Source of the DNA: DASUBN01 sp036500225
GTDB lineage: Bacteria; Pseudomonadota; Gammaproteobacteria; Natronospirales; REEB76
Length of the DNA: 51,146 nucleotides
Assembly: GCA_036500225.1 (NCBI GenBank)
Contig: DASYCJ010000008.1
Coordinates: forward strand, 1 to 51,146
Direction: 5' to 3'
Position numbers and translations under genes: made by a program. The notes under the pieces are model-generated. The model was not told the origin of the DNA, did no database searches, and saw nothing but the letters and a program-made list of their open reading frames with translations. Position 1 is the first letter of the stretch. Every line of letters starts with the position of its first letter. This document shows positions 16,624 to 25,629 of this stretch, piece by piece.

Positions 16624-17462
16624 CCCGTATCCTGGTCACCGGCGGCAGCAGTGTGGTGGGTGACTATCTCTTGCCGCGGCTCGCCGATGCGGGCCATGCC
16701 GTCACGGTGTTGAGCCGCAAGCCTTCCACCCGACCCGGGTGGCGGCAGGTGGATGCGGTCCAGAGATCCGTCTGGGATGCGTCCCTGGACGGCACCGAAG
16801 CTCTGATCCATCTCGCGCCTTTGACCTTGATAGGCAAGGTGCTCCCGAATGCACCAGGGTCCCTGCGCCGGATAGTGGCCGTCGGTACTACCAGCGTCTA
16901 CACCAAGGGTGATTCCTATTCCGCCAAAGACCGGGAGCTGGTACAGCAGCAGAGAGCCGCTGAACGGAGCTTGGGCGAGTTCTGCGCTACGCACGGCATC
17001 GTGTATACATTGTTCCGCCCGACCCTGGTCTACGACGGGTTACGGGACAAGAATATCGCCCGGATAGCCCGCATCATCCGCATGATTGGCTTCTTCCCGG
17101 TGGCATCGCCGGGCAAAGGATTGCGCCAGCCCCTGCACGCCGACGACTTAGCCGCTGCCTGTGTCGCTGCTTTGGCAGCGCGTGAGTCGCAGGCCTACGA
17201 ACTCGCTGGGGGCGAGGTGCTGAACTATCGGACCATGTTGGAGCGGATCTTCGAGGCGCTGGGCAGGCAGCCGCGGGTACTGCCCTTGCCGGTGAGCCTG
17301 TATCGAGCCGCTATCGTCATCGCGCGCCTCTTGCCTCGTTATCGGGCCTTGACGCCTGCAGTGGCGGATCGCATGAACCAGGACATGGTGTTCGATTCCA
17401 GCGCGGCAATGCGTGACTTAGGTCTGAAGCCACGAGCCTTCGTTCCAGGTGTACTCGGATGA
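16620..17462 (+). CDS. Atypical NAD(P)-binding SDR, WbpV/WbpK position
   Basis: A 280-residue Rossmann-fold protein of the extended or atypical SDR superfamily. ILVTGGSSVVGDYL gives the nucleotide-binding turn and VGTTSVYTK the usual serine/threonine strand. RPTLVYDG and the QPLHADDLA segment are also SDR-like. The canonical YxxxK pair is not evident: the expected place reads LVQQQRAAERSL. In Pseudomonas-type loci the gene in this place, before wbpL and wbpM, is a 4-keto reductase making UDP-D-QuiNAc or UDP-D-FucNAc. That role fits the context, but the missing catalytic pair leaves it open. The ATG at 16620 overlaps the GT2 stop; an upstream open frame from 16323 lies inside the GT2 gene. Confidence 0.8.
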   Translation: MTRILVTGGSSVVGDYLLPRLADAGHAVTVLSRKPSTRPGWRQVDAVQRSVWDASLDGTEALIHLAPLTLIGKVLPNAPGSLRRIVAVGTTSVYTKGDSYSAKDRELVQQQRAAERSLGEFCATHGIVYTLFRPTLVYDGLRDKNIARIARIIRMIGFFPVASPGKGLRQPLHADDLAAACVAALAARESQAYELAGGEVLNYRTMLERIFEALGRQPRVLPLPVSLYRAAIVIARLLPRYRALTPAVADRMNQDMVFDSSAAMRDLGLKPRAFVPGVLG

Positions 17463-18481
17463 GCGCCGTGGCATCGTCTATCGCGTTCCTGCTGAGTCTC
17501 GCCTTGAGTGCAGTCTTAAGTCGTTATCGCGGACGCTACGCGCTGCTGGATCTGCCTAATGCGCGCTCGCTGCACTCCGGTGCGACACCTCGTACCGGCG
17601 GTCTCGCGATACTTGCAGGCATCGTGGTGGCCGCCTGTCTCGCCAGTGCATGGACGTGGTTGCCTGAGGCCATCTGGGTCGCGGTGGCGTTCCTGCTAGT
17701 CGCTGCGGTCTCCTTCGCTGACGATCTATGGCGCTTGCCGGCACTGGCGCGTCTGCTGGTCCATCTCCTCGCAGCAGGCTTGTTGGTGTTGACGGCAAAC
17801 TACACGCCGGTCGTGATGCATCTCTTACCAGGCTGGCAGCTCGGTGGCCCGCAGTGGGCGCTTGCGGTGTTCTGCTTATTGCTCACGACCTGGCTCGTGA
17901 ATCTCTACAACTTCATGGATGGCATGGACGGTCTAGCCGGCGGCATGGCCGTGATCGGCTTCGGCACGCTGACCGTGTTGGGACTCATGGTCGGTTCAAC
18001 GACCTATGCTCTCGCCGCAGCGTCAGTGGCAGCAGCGGCAGCCGGTTTTTTGCCCTTCAACTTCCCGCCGGCGCGGCTCTTCATGGGCGATGTGGGATCC
18101 GGCACTTTGGGCTTCCTGGTGGCACTGTTCGTATTGTGGGCGGAGCGGGCGGGGTTGTTTCCCCTGTGGCTGGGCCTACTGGTGTTCTCTCCCTTCCTGG
18201 TGGATGCCACTTGGACCCTTACACGCCGTGCCCTACATGGTCGTAAGCCTTGGGTCGCTCATCGGGAGCACTTCTATCAGCGGTTGGTCCAGGCAGGGTG
18301 GAGCCACCGGCGCACGACACTTTGGGCCTATTTTCTTATGTTAAAATGCAGCCTCTTTGCGGCGCTCTGTATACGCTTCGCCGCGACAGGGACGCAGGGG
18401 CTTCTGTTGGTTTGGATGACGCTCACATATCTGTCGCTCATCGCGTACGTCAACGTGCTCGAGCGCAGAGCGTCGAAGTAA
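17459..18481 (+). CDS. wbpL: Undecaprenyl-phosphate sugar-1-phosphate transferase, WbpL/MraY family
   Basis: A 340-residue polytopic membrane enzyme of the polyprenyl-phosphate HexNAc-1-P transferase family, which starts O-antigen synthesis. Family motifs in order: NARSLHSGATPRTGG near residue 35, the Asp pair in FADDLWR near 85, NFMDGMDG near 150, FMGDVGSGT near 207, and the cytoplasmic HREHFYQRL loop near 267. About ten hydrophobic segments are visible. Given the 4,6-dehydratase next door, the first sugar is probably an N-acetylated 6-deoxyhexosamine (QuiNAc or FucNAc), as for WbpL; GlcNAc (WecA-like) is the alternative. ATG 17459 overlaps the SDR stop. Confidence 0.9.
   Translation: MSAVASSIAFLLSLALSAVLSRYRGRYALLDLPNARSLHSGATPRTGGLAILAGIVVAACLASAWTWLPEAIWVAVAFLLVAAVSFADDLWRLPALARLLVHLLAAGLLVLTANYTPVVMHLLPGWQLGGPQWALAVFCLLLTTWLVNLYNFMDGMDGLAGGMAVIGFGTLTVLGLMVGSTTYALAAASVAAAAAGFLPFNFPPARLFMGDVGSGTLGFLVALFVLWAERAGLFPLWLGLLVFSPFLVDATWTLTRRALHGRKPWVAHREHFYQRLVQAGWSHRRTTLWAYFLMLKCSLFAALCIRFAATGTQGLLLVWMTLTYLSLIAYVNVLERRASK
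18342..18347 (+). promoter_or_regulatory. Possible extended -10 box inside the end of wbpL
   Basis: TAAAAT preceded by TGT makes an extended -10 pattern about 155 bases before wbpM and within the wbpL coding sequence. No clear -35 box is visible. It could give wbpM extra expression, since WbpM-type enzymes are sometimes expressed apart from the variable locus. Weak evidence only. Confidence 0.22.
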
Positions 18482-18500
18482 GGATATAGAGGACGTGAAC

Positions 18501-20378
18501 ATGGATGCGAGGCGAGAGGGGTTGCTGCTGCTGCGTAGCCGTTGGACGGTGTTCCTGCATGATCTGCTGTGGATACCGGTGGCTGTGCTGCTCGCCTACT
18601 GGGTCCGCTTCAACCTGAACCCGATCCCGCATCTGTATTTCACGGGCATGCTCCTCATCGTGTCCATGGCAGTGCCGTTCCACACGGTGACGCTGTGGAT
18701 GTTCGGCTGCTACCGTGGCATCTGGCGCTATGCGTCCGTGCCGGACCTGATGCGCATCATCAAGTCGGTGGTGCTGGGCGCCATCGCCACGTTCATCGGT
18801 GCTTTCCTGTTCGAACGCCTGCAAGGCGTACCGCGTTCCGTGCTGGTGTTGTATCCGGTCCTGCTGGCACTCGGCCTGGGTTCGAGTCGCATGCTGTACC
18901 GGGTGCTGAAAGATCGCTGGATGAGTTTCGGCGACCAGGAAGCAGCCCGCGCTTTGATCGTCGGCGCTGGGCGCGCTGGCGAACTCCTTATCCGCGATCT
19001 GCGCCGTCACGGTCCGTTCCTGCCGGTGGGGCTGGTGGACGACGCCGCCGACAAGCAGGGTCATGAGGTACAGGGCGTGCGCGTGCGTGGCCGTCTCGAT
19101 GACATCGCGCGCCTGGTGCGTTCCTATGATGTGAACATCGTGCTCATCGCCATGCCCTCGGCTTCGCGCCAGACCATGGACCGGGTGGTGCAGGTCTGCA
19201 ATGAAGTGAAGGTGCCGTGCCGCACCTTGCCGGCGTTGAGCGAACTCGCCGATGGCCGGGTCGAGGTCTCGCGCCTGCGTCCGGTCACGGTGGAAGACCT
19301 CTTGGGTCGCGACCCGGTGGTATTGGATTCCCGTGCCATGTCCGATTTCCTGCGCGGCAAGCGCGTGCTGGTGACGGGGGGCGGCGGCTCGATCGGTGCG
19401 GAACTCTGTCGTCAGATCGCGCACCACGATCCTGCCATGCTGGTGGTGATGGATAACAGCGAATACAACCTGTACTGCATCGACCAGGAACTGGCGGCGG
19501 CTTCACCGACGCTGATGTTCACTAGCGCACTAGGTAACGTGCAGGACGCTGCGGCGGTGGAGACCCTGTTCGCCCAGGTCAAGCCTGAGATCATCTTCCA
19601 CGCTGCGGCCTACAAGCATGTGCCCATCGTCGAGGAGAATGTCGCCGAGGGCATCCGCAATAACATCTTTGGTACCCGAGTGGTCGCGGACGCGGCCTTG
19701 CGTCATGGCGCCCTGAAGTTCGTGTTGATCTCCACCGATAAGACGGTGAATCCGACCAACGTGATGGGCACCACCAAACGCGTAGCGGAACTGTATTGCC
19801 AGGCCTTGAACCGGGACGAGGGCACCCATTTTGTGACCACCCGGTTCGGAAACGTGCTGGCCTCCAACGGCTCCGTGGTGCCGCTGTTCGAGCGTCAGAT
19901 CGCTGCCGGCGGTCCAGTGACAGTCACCGATCCGGATATCACCCGTTATTTCATGACCATCCACGAAGCGGCGAGCCTAATCATGCAGGCCGGTGCCATC
20001 GGCCGCGGCGGTGAGATCTTCGTGCTGGACATGGGCGAGCCGGTGCGCATCCGCGACCTGGCGGAGAAGCTGATCCAGCTCTCTGGATTGAGGCCCTATC
20101 AGGACATCCAGATCGTCTATACGGGTTTGAGGCCCGGCGAGAAGATGCATGAGGAGCTGTTCTATACCCGCGAGGAGCTGCAGGGCACCACCCATCCCAA
20201 GCTGCTCCTGGCCAACGCGGTACCCGCAGCATTGGCGGCCCTGAGCAGCGAGATCGACCGGCTGCAGGACGTGGTGACGGACCCGGATCGGGCCAAGGCC
20301 GCGTTGCGGGCCCTGGTGCCGGAGTTCACGCCCCAGGAAGCGGTCCCCGGCCGCGTGGCGCTACGCCTCGTCAAATAG
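18501..20378 (+). CDS. wbpM: Membrane-bound UDP-HexNAc 4,6-dehydratase, WbpM/CapD family
   Basis: A 625-residue protein of the large FlaA1/PglF/WbpM group. About four N-terminal membrane segments (residues ~15-130) are followed by a first Rossmann motif VGAGRAGELLIRDL and a catalytic SDR domain with VTGGGGSIGAELC. The active site is STDKTVNPTNVMGTTKR near residues 410-426, where Met replaces the usual Tyr (MxxxK), as in WbpM. It converts UDP-GlcNAc to the 4-keto-6-deoxy intermediate used for QuiNAc and FucNAc. The ATG at 18501 is chosen over GTG 18495 because GAGG at 18489-18492 is eight bases from the ATG but only two from the GTG. This is the conserved tail gene of Pseudomonas-like O-antigen loci. 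Confidence 0.93.
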   Translation: MDARREGLLLLRSRWTVFLHDLLWIPVAVLLAYWVRFNLNPIPHLYFTGMLLIVSMAVPFHTVTLWMFGCYRGIWRYASVPDLMRIIKSVVLGAIATFIGAFLFERLQGVPRSVLVLYPVLLALGLGSSRMLYRVLKDRWMSFGDQEAARALIVGAGRAGELLIRDLRRHGPFLPVGLVDDAADKQGHEVQGVRVRGRLDDIARLVRSYDVNIVLIAMPSASRQTMDRVVQVCNEVKVPCRTLPALSELADGRVEVSRLRPVTVEDLLGRDPVVLDSRAMSDFLRGKRVLVTGGGGSIGAELCRQIAHHDPAMLVVMDNSEYNLYCIDQELAAASPTLMFTSALGNVQDAAAVETLFAQVKPEIIFHAAAYKHVPIVEENVAEGIRNNIFGTRVVADAALRHGALKFVLISTDKTVNPTNVMGTTKRVAELYCQALNRDEGTHFVTTRFGNVLASNGSVVPLFERQIAAGGPVTVTDPDITRYFMTIHEAASLIMQAGAIGRGGEIFVLDMGEPVRIRDLAEKLIQLSGLRPYQDIQIVYTGLRPGEKMHEELFYTREELQGTTHPKLLLANAVPAALAALSSEIDRLQDVVTDPDRAKAALRALVPEFTPQEAVPGRVALRLVK

Positions 20379-20397
20379 CCGTCGGTCCCGGCCCGGT

Positions 20398-20403
20398 TAT
20401 AAT
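20398..20403 (+). promoter_or_regulatory. Candidate -10 box for manBC
   Basis: A perfect TATAAT lies 20 bases after the wbpM stop in the 92-base spacer before manB, predicting a transcript start near 20410 and a ~60-base leader. The -35 region is poor (no TTGACA-like box at 16-18 bases). The perfect -10 in a rare spacer makes a separate manBC promoter reasonable. Confidence 0.4.
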
Positions 20404-20424
20404 CCGTCTCTCTTGAAAACCCGT

Positions 20425-20453
20425 GCCGCAGGCCCGTGCAGGGCCCTTACGGC
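20425..20453 (+). promoter_or_regulatory. Leader hairpin upstream of manB
   Basis: GCCG (20425-20428) pairs with CGGC (20450-20453), and GGCCC (20431-20435) pairs with GGGCC (20441-20445) around a five-base loop, giving a stem with one internal loop. No T-run follows, so it is not a standard terminator. The 17 bases after it up to the manB ATG contain no purine-rich ribosome-binding site, so the hairpin may influence translation or mRNA stability. No known riboswitch is recognised. Confidence 0.35.
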
Positions 20454-20470
20454 TGTTTCCCTATTAAATT

Positions 20471-21877
20471 ATGACATCCAACTCCGATCTCACGGCCCGT
20501 CTCGCTGCCTCCTTCAAGGCCTACGACATCCGTGGCCGCGTGCCCGAGGAGCTGGACGCAGACATCGCCTACGCCATCGGTCGCGCGTTCGTGGAGCAGA
20601 CCCGGCCGAAGCAGGTGGCGGTGGGTCAGGACGTGCGCCTGTCGAGTCCGGAACTGGCCTCAGCCGTGGCACGGGGCATCATGGATGCGGGTGCGGATGT
20701 GCTGGACATCGGTCTCTGCGGTACCGAGCAGGTGTATCACGCCACTTTCAGCCGCAACCTCGGCGGCGGCATCATGGTCACTGCGAGCCACAACCCCATG
20801 GGTTACAACGGCATGAAGCTGGTGCGTGAGGATTCCAAGCCCGTGAGTGGTGACAGCGGCCTGAAAGAGATCCAGGCCCGGGTGGCCTCGCAGCCGGAGT
20901 GGCGCGCCCCCTTGCGGCGCGGCAAGCTGCAGAGCATGGACCTGAAGCGCGATTACGTGCGGCACCTGCTGGGCTACATCGACCTCAAGGCGCTCAAGCC
21001 CCTCAGCATCGTGACCAACGCCGGCAACGGTTGCGCGGGCCCGGTCGTGGATGCGCTTGAAGCGGAGTTGCCTTTCAAGTTCATCAAACTGCAGCAGGAG
21101 CCGGACGGGCGCTTCCCCAACGGCATACCCAACCCCTTGTTGCCGGAGAACCGCGCCGTCACCGCGGACGCCGTGCGGAAGCACAAAGCTGATATGGGCA
21201 TCGCCTGGGATGGCGACTTCGATCGCTGCTTCTTCTTCGACGGTGACGGCGGCTTCGTAGAAGGCTATTACCTGGTGGGTCTACTGGCCCGCACTTTGTT
21301 GGCGCGGAACCCGGGCGCCAAGATCGTGCACGACCCGCGCCTCACTTGGAGCACCATCGAGACGGTGAAGGCCGCCGGTGGGGTGCCGATCCTGAGCAAG
21401 ACCGGCCATGCTTTCATCAAGGAGCGCATGCGCCGCGAGGATGCGCTCTACGGCGGCGAGATGAGTGCCCATCATTACTTCCGCGACTTCCGTTATTGCG
21501 ACAGCGGCATGATCCCCTGGCTGCTGGTGGCAGAACTCATCAGTGTCTCGGGCAAGAGCCTGAAGCAACTGGTGGCGGACCAGCAGGCAGCGTTCCCGGT
21601 GAGCGGCGAGATCAATCGCGTGGTGGCGGACCCGGATCGGGTGATCGCCGCTGTCGAAAAGCGCTATCTGACCAAGGCCACCCACATGGATCAGGTGGAC
21701 GGCCTAAGCCTCGAATACCCGGACTGGCGCTTTAACCTGCGCAAGTCCAATACCGAGCCGATCCTGCGCCTCAACGTGGAGGCCCGCGGCGATACGGCTC
21801 TGATGGAGAGCCGCACCGCGGAACTCCTGGGTTTGATCGACAGCGCGGGTGCATCGACGCAGGCGTCCCAAGCATGA
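20471..21877 (+). CDS. manB: Phosphomannomutase/phosphoglucomutase ManB (AlgC type)
   Basis: A 468-residue cytoplasmic alpha-D-phosphohexomutase that interconverts mannose 6-phosphate and mannose 1-phosphate (often also glucose phosphates). The active-site phosphoserine loop TASHNP has Ser106, the metal-binding loop DGDFDR begins at Asp247, the sugar-binding GGEMSAHHYF follows, and RKSNTEPILR is the C-terminal phosphate-binding loop. Length and motifs match the AlgC/ManB group. The ATG at 20471 lacks a good ribosome-binding site. It overlaps manC (ATGA), and the pair supplies GDP-mannose for mannose or a GDP-mannose-derived sugar in the polysaccharide. Confidence 0.95.
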   Translation: MTSNSDLTARLAASFKAYDIRGRVPEELDADIAYAIGRAFVEQTRPKQVAVGQDVRLSSPELASAVARGIMDAGADVLDIGLCGTEQVYHATFSRNLGGGIMVTASHNPMGYNGMKLVREDSKPVSGDSGLKEIQARVASQPEWRAPLRRGKLQSMDLKRDYVRHLLGYIDLKALKPLSIVTNAGNGCAGPVVDALEAELPFKFIKLQQEPDGRFPNGIPNPLLPENRAVTADAVRKHKADMGIAWDGDFDRCFFFDGDGGFVEGYYLVGLLARTLLARNPGAKIVHDPRLTWSTIETVKAAGGVPILSKTGHAFIKERMRREDALYGGEMSAHHYFRDFRYCDSGMIPWLLVAELISVSGKSLKQLVADQQAAFPVSGEINRVVADPDRVIAAVEKRYLTKATHMDQVDGLSLEYPDWRFNLRKSNTEPILRLNVEARGDTALMESRTAELLGLIDSAGASTQASQA

Positions 21878-23310
21878 TGCTGCCGGTCATCATCTCCGGC
21901 GGAGCCGGCACTCGGCTCTGGCCCGTGTCCCGCGAGTCCCGGCCCAAGCCCTTCATGCGCGTGAAGGACGGCGCCACTCTCCTGCAGAGCACTCTGGCCC
22001 GTTCCGCGGCGCTACCGGGGGTGAACGAGATCATCATCGTCACCAACCGCGACCATCACTTTCAGAGCCGTGAGCAGATCGATGCCATGGACGGCGAGTT
22101 GGGGCAGGCCAAGGTCTCGTTCCTGCTGGAACCTTTAGGTCGCAACACCACCGCTGCGATCGCCATGAGTGCGTTCATGGCTGTCGAGCGTCATGGCGGC
22201 GACACACTGCTGCTGGTGTTGCCGGCAGATCATCTGGTCGCAGACCGCACGGCCTTCGCCAAAGCCGTCGCGGCGGCCGCACCCGAAGCGGCGCGCGGCA
22301 GCTTCGTCACCTTTGGCATCGTGCCCACCAGTCCCGAGACCGGTTATGGCTATATCCAATGCATCGGCGCTTTCAAGCAGGATCAGGCCGGTGATGTGAA
22401 ACGTTTCGTGGAGAAGCCGGATCTGGAGCGAGCCAAGGGCTTCCTGGCATCCGGCGATCATCTCTGGAACTCAGGGATGTTCTGCTTCCGTGCCGACGCG
22501 ATCCTCGCCGCCATCCAGCGCTTCGCGCCGGACATCCACGCCAAGACCGAACAGTCCTGGCGCTTGAGCGCCGCTGCTGCCAAGGATCCGGCGGTGGTGC
22601 AGATCGAATCGGAAGTCTTCACCCAGACCCCCTCCGTCTCGATCGACTACGCAGTGATGGAGAAGGCCGACAACGTGAAGGTGGTGCCAAGCGCCTTCGG
22701 CTGGAGCGACATCGGCTCCTGGCGTTCCATCAGCGAACTCCTGGAACCGGATGCTCAGGGCAACAAGGTGGTCGGCGAAGCAGTGTTGGTGGACGCTGCG
22801 AACAACTACGTGCAGGGCGAGGGCGGGCGCGTCATCGCCGCGGTAGGCGTGCAGGACCTCATCATCGTAGATACGCCGGATGCCCTGTTGGTGGGTCACC
22901 GGGATAAGACCCAGCAGGTCAAGGATGTTGTGGATCGCTTGCGCAAGAGCGGACATGCGTCCACCAAGCTGCATCGCACCGTGCATCGCCCCTGGGGCAC
23001 CTATACCGTGGTGGAGGAGGGCCCCCACTACAAGATGAAACGCATATCAGTGAAACCCCATGCTTCCCTGTCCCTGCAGATGCACAAGCACCGCAGCGAG
23101 CACTGGGTAGTGATTTCCGGTACCGCCGACATCGTCAACGGTGATCAGACCCTGCGTCTGGAACACGACCAGTCCACTTATATCCCCGCGGGGCATAAGC
23201 ACCGCTTGAGCAACCCTGGTGACGAAGACCTTGTCATCATCGAAGTGCAGACCGGAGCCTACCTAGGCGAGGACGACATCGTGCGCTTCGAAGATATCTA
23301 TGGGCGCTGA
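21874..23310 (+). CDS. manC: Mannose-1-phosphate guanylyltransferase/mannose-6-phosphate isomerase ManC (AlgA type)
   Basis: A bifunctional 478-residue enzyme. The N-terminal GDP-mannose pyrophosphorylase domain has SGGAGTRLWPVSRESRPKPF (residues 9-28), and the late FVEKPD is the sugar-binding motif. The C-terminal cupin (type II phosphomannose isomerase) has RPWGTY, the metal site in QMHKHRSEHW and the YIPAGHKHRL segment. It makes mannose 6-phosphate from fructose 6-phosphate and GDP-mannose from mannose 1-phosphate. The ATG at 21874 overlaps the manB stop. No GDP-mannose dehydratase or reductase gene is in the window, so mannose itself is the simplest product used here. Confidence 0.95.
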   Translation: MMLPVIISGGAGTRLWPVSRESRPKPFMRVKDGATLLQSTLARSAALPGVNEIIIVTNRDHHFQSREQIDAMDGELGQAKVSFLLEPLGRNTTAAIAMSAFMAVERHGGDTLLLVLPADHLVADRTAFAKAVAAAAPEAARGSFVTFGIVPTSPETGYGYIQCIGAFKQDQAGDVKRFVEKPDLERAKGFLASGDHLWNSGMFCFRADAILAAIQRFAPDIHAKTEQSWRLSAAAAKDPAVVQIESEVFTQTPSVSIDYAVMEKADNVKVVPSAFGWSDIGSWRSISELLEPDAQGNKVVGEAVLVDAANNYVQGEGGRVIAAVGVQDLIIVDTPDALLVGHRDKTQQVKDVVDRLRKSGHASTKLHRTVHRPWGTYTVVEEGPHYKMKRISVKPHASLSLQMHKHRSEHWVVISGTADIVNGDQTLRLEHDQSTYIPAGHKHRLSNPGDEDLVIIEVQTGAYLGEDDIVRFEDIYGR

Positions 23311-23311
23311 G

Positions 23312-24652
23312 ATGCAGAAGCGCGTCCACATCAAGACGTTCGGCTGTCAGATGAACGAGTACGACTCGGGCAAGATGCTCGAAGTGCTTGCGGCCGCCGA
23401 CGGCTATCTGCTCACCGAGGATCCCGCTGAAGCGGACTTGTTGCTGCTCAATACCTGCTCGGTGCGTGAGAAGGCCCAGGAGCGGGTCTTTACCCAACTC
23501 GGGTTGTGGAAGACCTTCAAGAAGGCGCGTCCCGAGGTGCTCATCGGTGTGGGCGGCTGCGTGGCGAGCCAAGAGGGTGGCGGCATCGTGAAGCGCGCCC
23601 CCCAGGTGGATCTGGTATTCGGCCCTCAGACCCTACATCGCCTGCCGGACATGCTGGCGGAGACCCGCCGCACCGGGCGCCCTGTGGTGGACATCTCGTT
23701 TCCCGAGATCGAGAAGTTCGACGCCTTGCCCCCGCCCCGGGCCGAAGGCGCGACGGCTTTCGTCTCCATCATGGAAGGCTGTAGCAAATACTGCACTTTC
23801 TGCGTGGTGCCCTATACCCGCGGCGAGGAAGTGAGCCGGGATTTCGACGGCGTGTTGGCGGAAGTGGCGGAGTTGGCCGAGCAGGGCGTGAAAGAGATCA
23901 CGCTTCTGGGTCAGAACGTGAACGGCTACCGCGGCGCGATGCATGGCGGCGGTATCGCGGACCTTGCCCTACTCATCGAATATGTAGCGGCGCTGGACGG
24001 CATCGAGCGCATCCGCTTCACCACCTCGCATCCTCTGGAATTCTCTGATCGTTTGATCGCGACGTTCGCCTCGACGCCGAAGCTCGCGGACTATCTGCAC
24101 CTGCCGGTGCAGAGTGGTTCGGATCGCATCCTCGCCGCCATGAAGCGCGGTCACACTGCCATCGAGTACAAGGCCAAGATCCGTAAGTTGCGCCAGGCGC
24201 GTCCTGGCATCAGCCTCTCTTCGGACTTCATCGTAGGGTTCCCCGGTGAGACCGAAAAGGACTTCCAGGACACCTTGAAGCTGGTAGAGGACGTCGGTTT
24301 CGACCAGTCCTTCATCTTCGCCTATAGCCGTCGCCCCGGCACTCCGGCAGCGGGCTATGAAGACGATGTGCCTCATGAAGAGAAGGTGCGGCGCCTAGAA
24401 ACGTTGCAGGCACGCATCCATGTTTTCGGCCAGGCGTACATGCAGGCCCGGATCAGTACCCGTCAGCGTGTGCTGGTGGAAAGAACCTCGGAGCGGGATT
24501 CGCGCGAGGTGGCGGGCAAGACCGAGTGCAACCGCTGGGTAAACTTCCCGGGAGATGCACGTCTCATCGGCCACTTCGCGGATGTGGATATCACCCAGGC
24601 CATGATGAATTCCTACCGCGGCCGTTTGGCTGTGGATCTCGTGGCGGCCTGA
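23312..24652 (+). CDS. miaB: tRNA-2-methylthio-N6-dimethylallyladenosine synthase MiaB
   Basis: A radical-SAM methylthiotransferase (446 residues) that adds a methylthio group to i6A37 of tRNAs. The auxiliary cluster cysteines are Cys12 (GCQMN), Cys49 (NTCSVRE) and Cys83 (GGCVASQEG). The radical-SAM CxxxCxxC is Cys157, Cys161 and Cys164 (GCSKYCTFC). A TRAM domain forms the last ~65 residues. The ATG at 23312 is chosen because homology to MiaB (MQKRVHIKTFGCQ) begins there; an in-frame ATG at 23300 lies inside manC. This begins the conserved housekeeping block, in its usual order miaB-ybeZ-ybeY. Confidence 0.97.
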   Translation: MQKRVHIKTFGCQMNEYDSGKMLEVLAAADGYLLTEDPAEADLLLLNTCSVREKAQERVFTQLGLWKTFKKARPEVLIGVGGCVASQEGGGIVKRAPQVDLVFGPQTLHRLPDMLAETRRTGRPVVDISFPEIEKFDALPPPRAEGATAFVSIMEGCSKYCTFCVVPYTRGEEVSRDFDGVLAEVAELAEQGVKEITLLGQNVNGYRGAMHGGGIADLALLIEYVAALDGIERIRFTTSHPLEFSDRLIATFASTPKLADYLHLPVQSGSDRILAAMKRGHTAIEYKAKIRKLRQARPGISLSSDFIVGFPGETEKDFQDTLKLVEDVGFDQSFIFAYSRRPGTPAAGYEDDVPHEEKVRRLETLQARIHVFGQAYMQARISTRQRVLVERTSERDSREVAGKTECNRWVNFPGDARLIGHFADVDITQAMMNSYRGRLAVDLVAA

Positions 24653-24654
24653 GC

Positions 24655-25629
24655 ATGGCAACCGATGATCTGCCAGCGAGCGTGGACTTCGCCCTCGAGC
24701 CTGCGGACAACGCGCGCCTAGCGAACCTCTGCGGCCAGTTCGATGAGCACCTGCGCCAGCTCGAGCAACGGCTGGGCATCGAGATCAACAACCGTGGCAA
24801 TCAGTTCCGAGTGATCGGCTCGCCAGAAGCGGCCCAGGCCGCAGCCCAGGTTCTCAAGGAGCTATATGCGATCACCGCCAAGGAGCGCATCAGCCGCGAG
24901 ACCGTGCACATGAGCCTATCCCAGTCCGCCCTGGCGGAGCGTGCTGAAGCCGCTCCGGCCACGGACGATGAGCCGGCTCTGGATACCAAGCAAGGTCGCA
25001 TCCGCGGTCGCGGCGCCAACCAGCGCCGTTACTTGCATAACATAGCCAACCACGACCTTAACTTCGGCATCGGGCCCGCCGGCACCGGCAAGACGTATCT
25101 TGCGGTGGCGAGTGCCGTGGCGGCCCTCAATCGCGATGAAGTGCGGCGCCTGGTGCTGGTGCGCCCGGCGGTGGAGGCGGGCGAGCGTCTGGGCTTCCTG
25201 CCAGGCGACCTTACCCAGAAGGTGGATCCCTATCTCAGGCCCATCTATGACGCACTCTACGAGATGCTGGGTTTCGAGCGGGTATCCCGTCTCATGGAAC
25301 GCAGCGTCATCGAGGTGGCGCCACTCGCCTTCATGCGCGGGCGTACCCTGAACGAGGCCTTTATCATCCTGGATGAGGCTCAGAACACCACCATCGAACA
25401 GATGAAGATGTTCCTGACCCGCATCGGCTTTGGTTCCCGCACGGTAGTGACGGGTGATATCACCCAGGTGGATTTGCCACGCGTGCAGCGCTCAGGCCTG
25501 CGCGATGCGGTGGATCTCTTGCGCGATATGCCAGGCGTGAGCTTCACCTTCTTCACGGCCGCTGATGTGGTGCGGCATCCCTTGGTGCAGCGCATCGTCA
25601 CTGCCTACGAACTTCGCGACAAGGACTGA
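24655..25629 (+). CDS. ybeZ: PhoH-family ATPase YbeZ
   Basis: A 324-residue cytoplasmic P-loop protein of the PhoH-like family. An N-terminal ~110-residue segment binds RNA in related proteins. The ATPase/helicase-like domain has Walker A GPAGTGKTY near residue 140 and Walker B FIILDEAQN near 239. It is genetically tied to YbeY and is thought to assist it in ribosomal RNA processing and quality control. The ATG at 24655 starts two bases after the miaB stop; an open frame from 24526 lies inside miaB. It overlaps ybeY by one base (TGATG). Confidence 0.95.
   Translation: MATDDLPASVDFALEPADNARLANLCGQFDEHLRQLEQRLGIEINNRGNQFRVIGSPEAAQAAAQVLKELYAITAKERISRETVHMSLSQSALAERAEAAPATDDEPALDTKQGRIRGRGANQRRYLHNIANHDLNFGIGPAGTGKTYLAVASAVAALNRDEVRRLVLVRPAVEAGERLGFLPGDLTQKVDPYLRPIYDALYEMLGFERVSRLMERSVIEVAPLAFMRGRTLNEAFIILDEAQNTTIEQMKMFLTRIGFGSRTVVTGDITQVDLPRVQRSGLRDAVDLLRDMPGVSFTFFTAADVVRHPLVQRIVTAYELRDKD

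Noticed and set aside
18450..19427. Open frame of 325 codons on the minus strand across wbpM
   Set aside because: It overlaps the well-supported wbpM and has no recognisable domain, and its His/Gln/Arg-heavy product looks like antisense translation.
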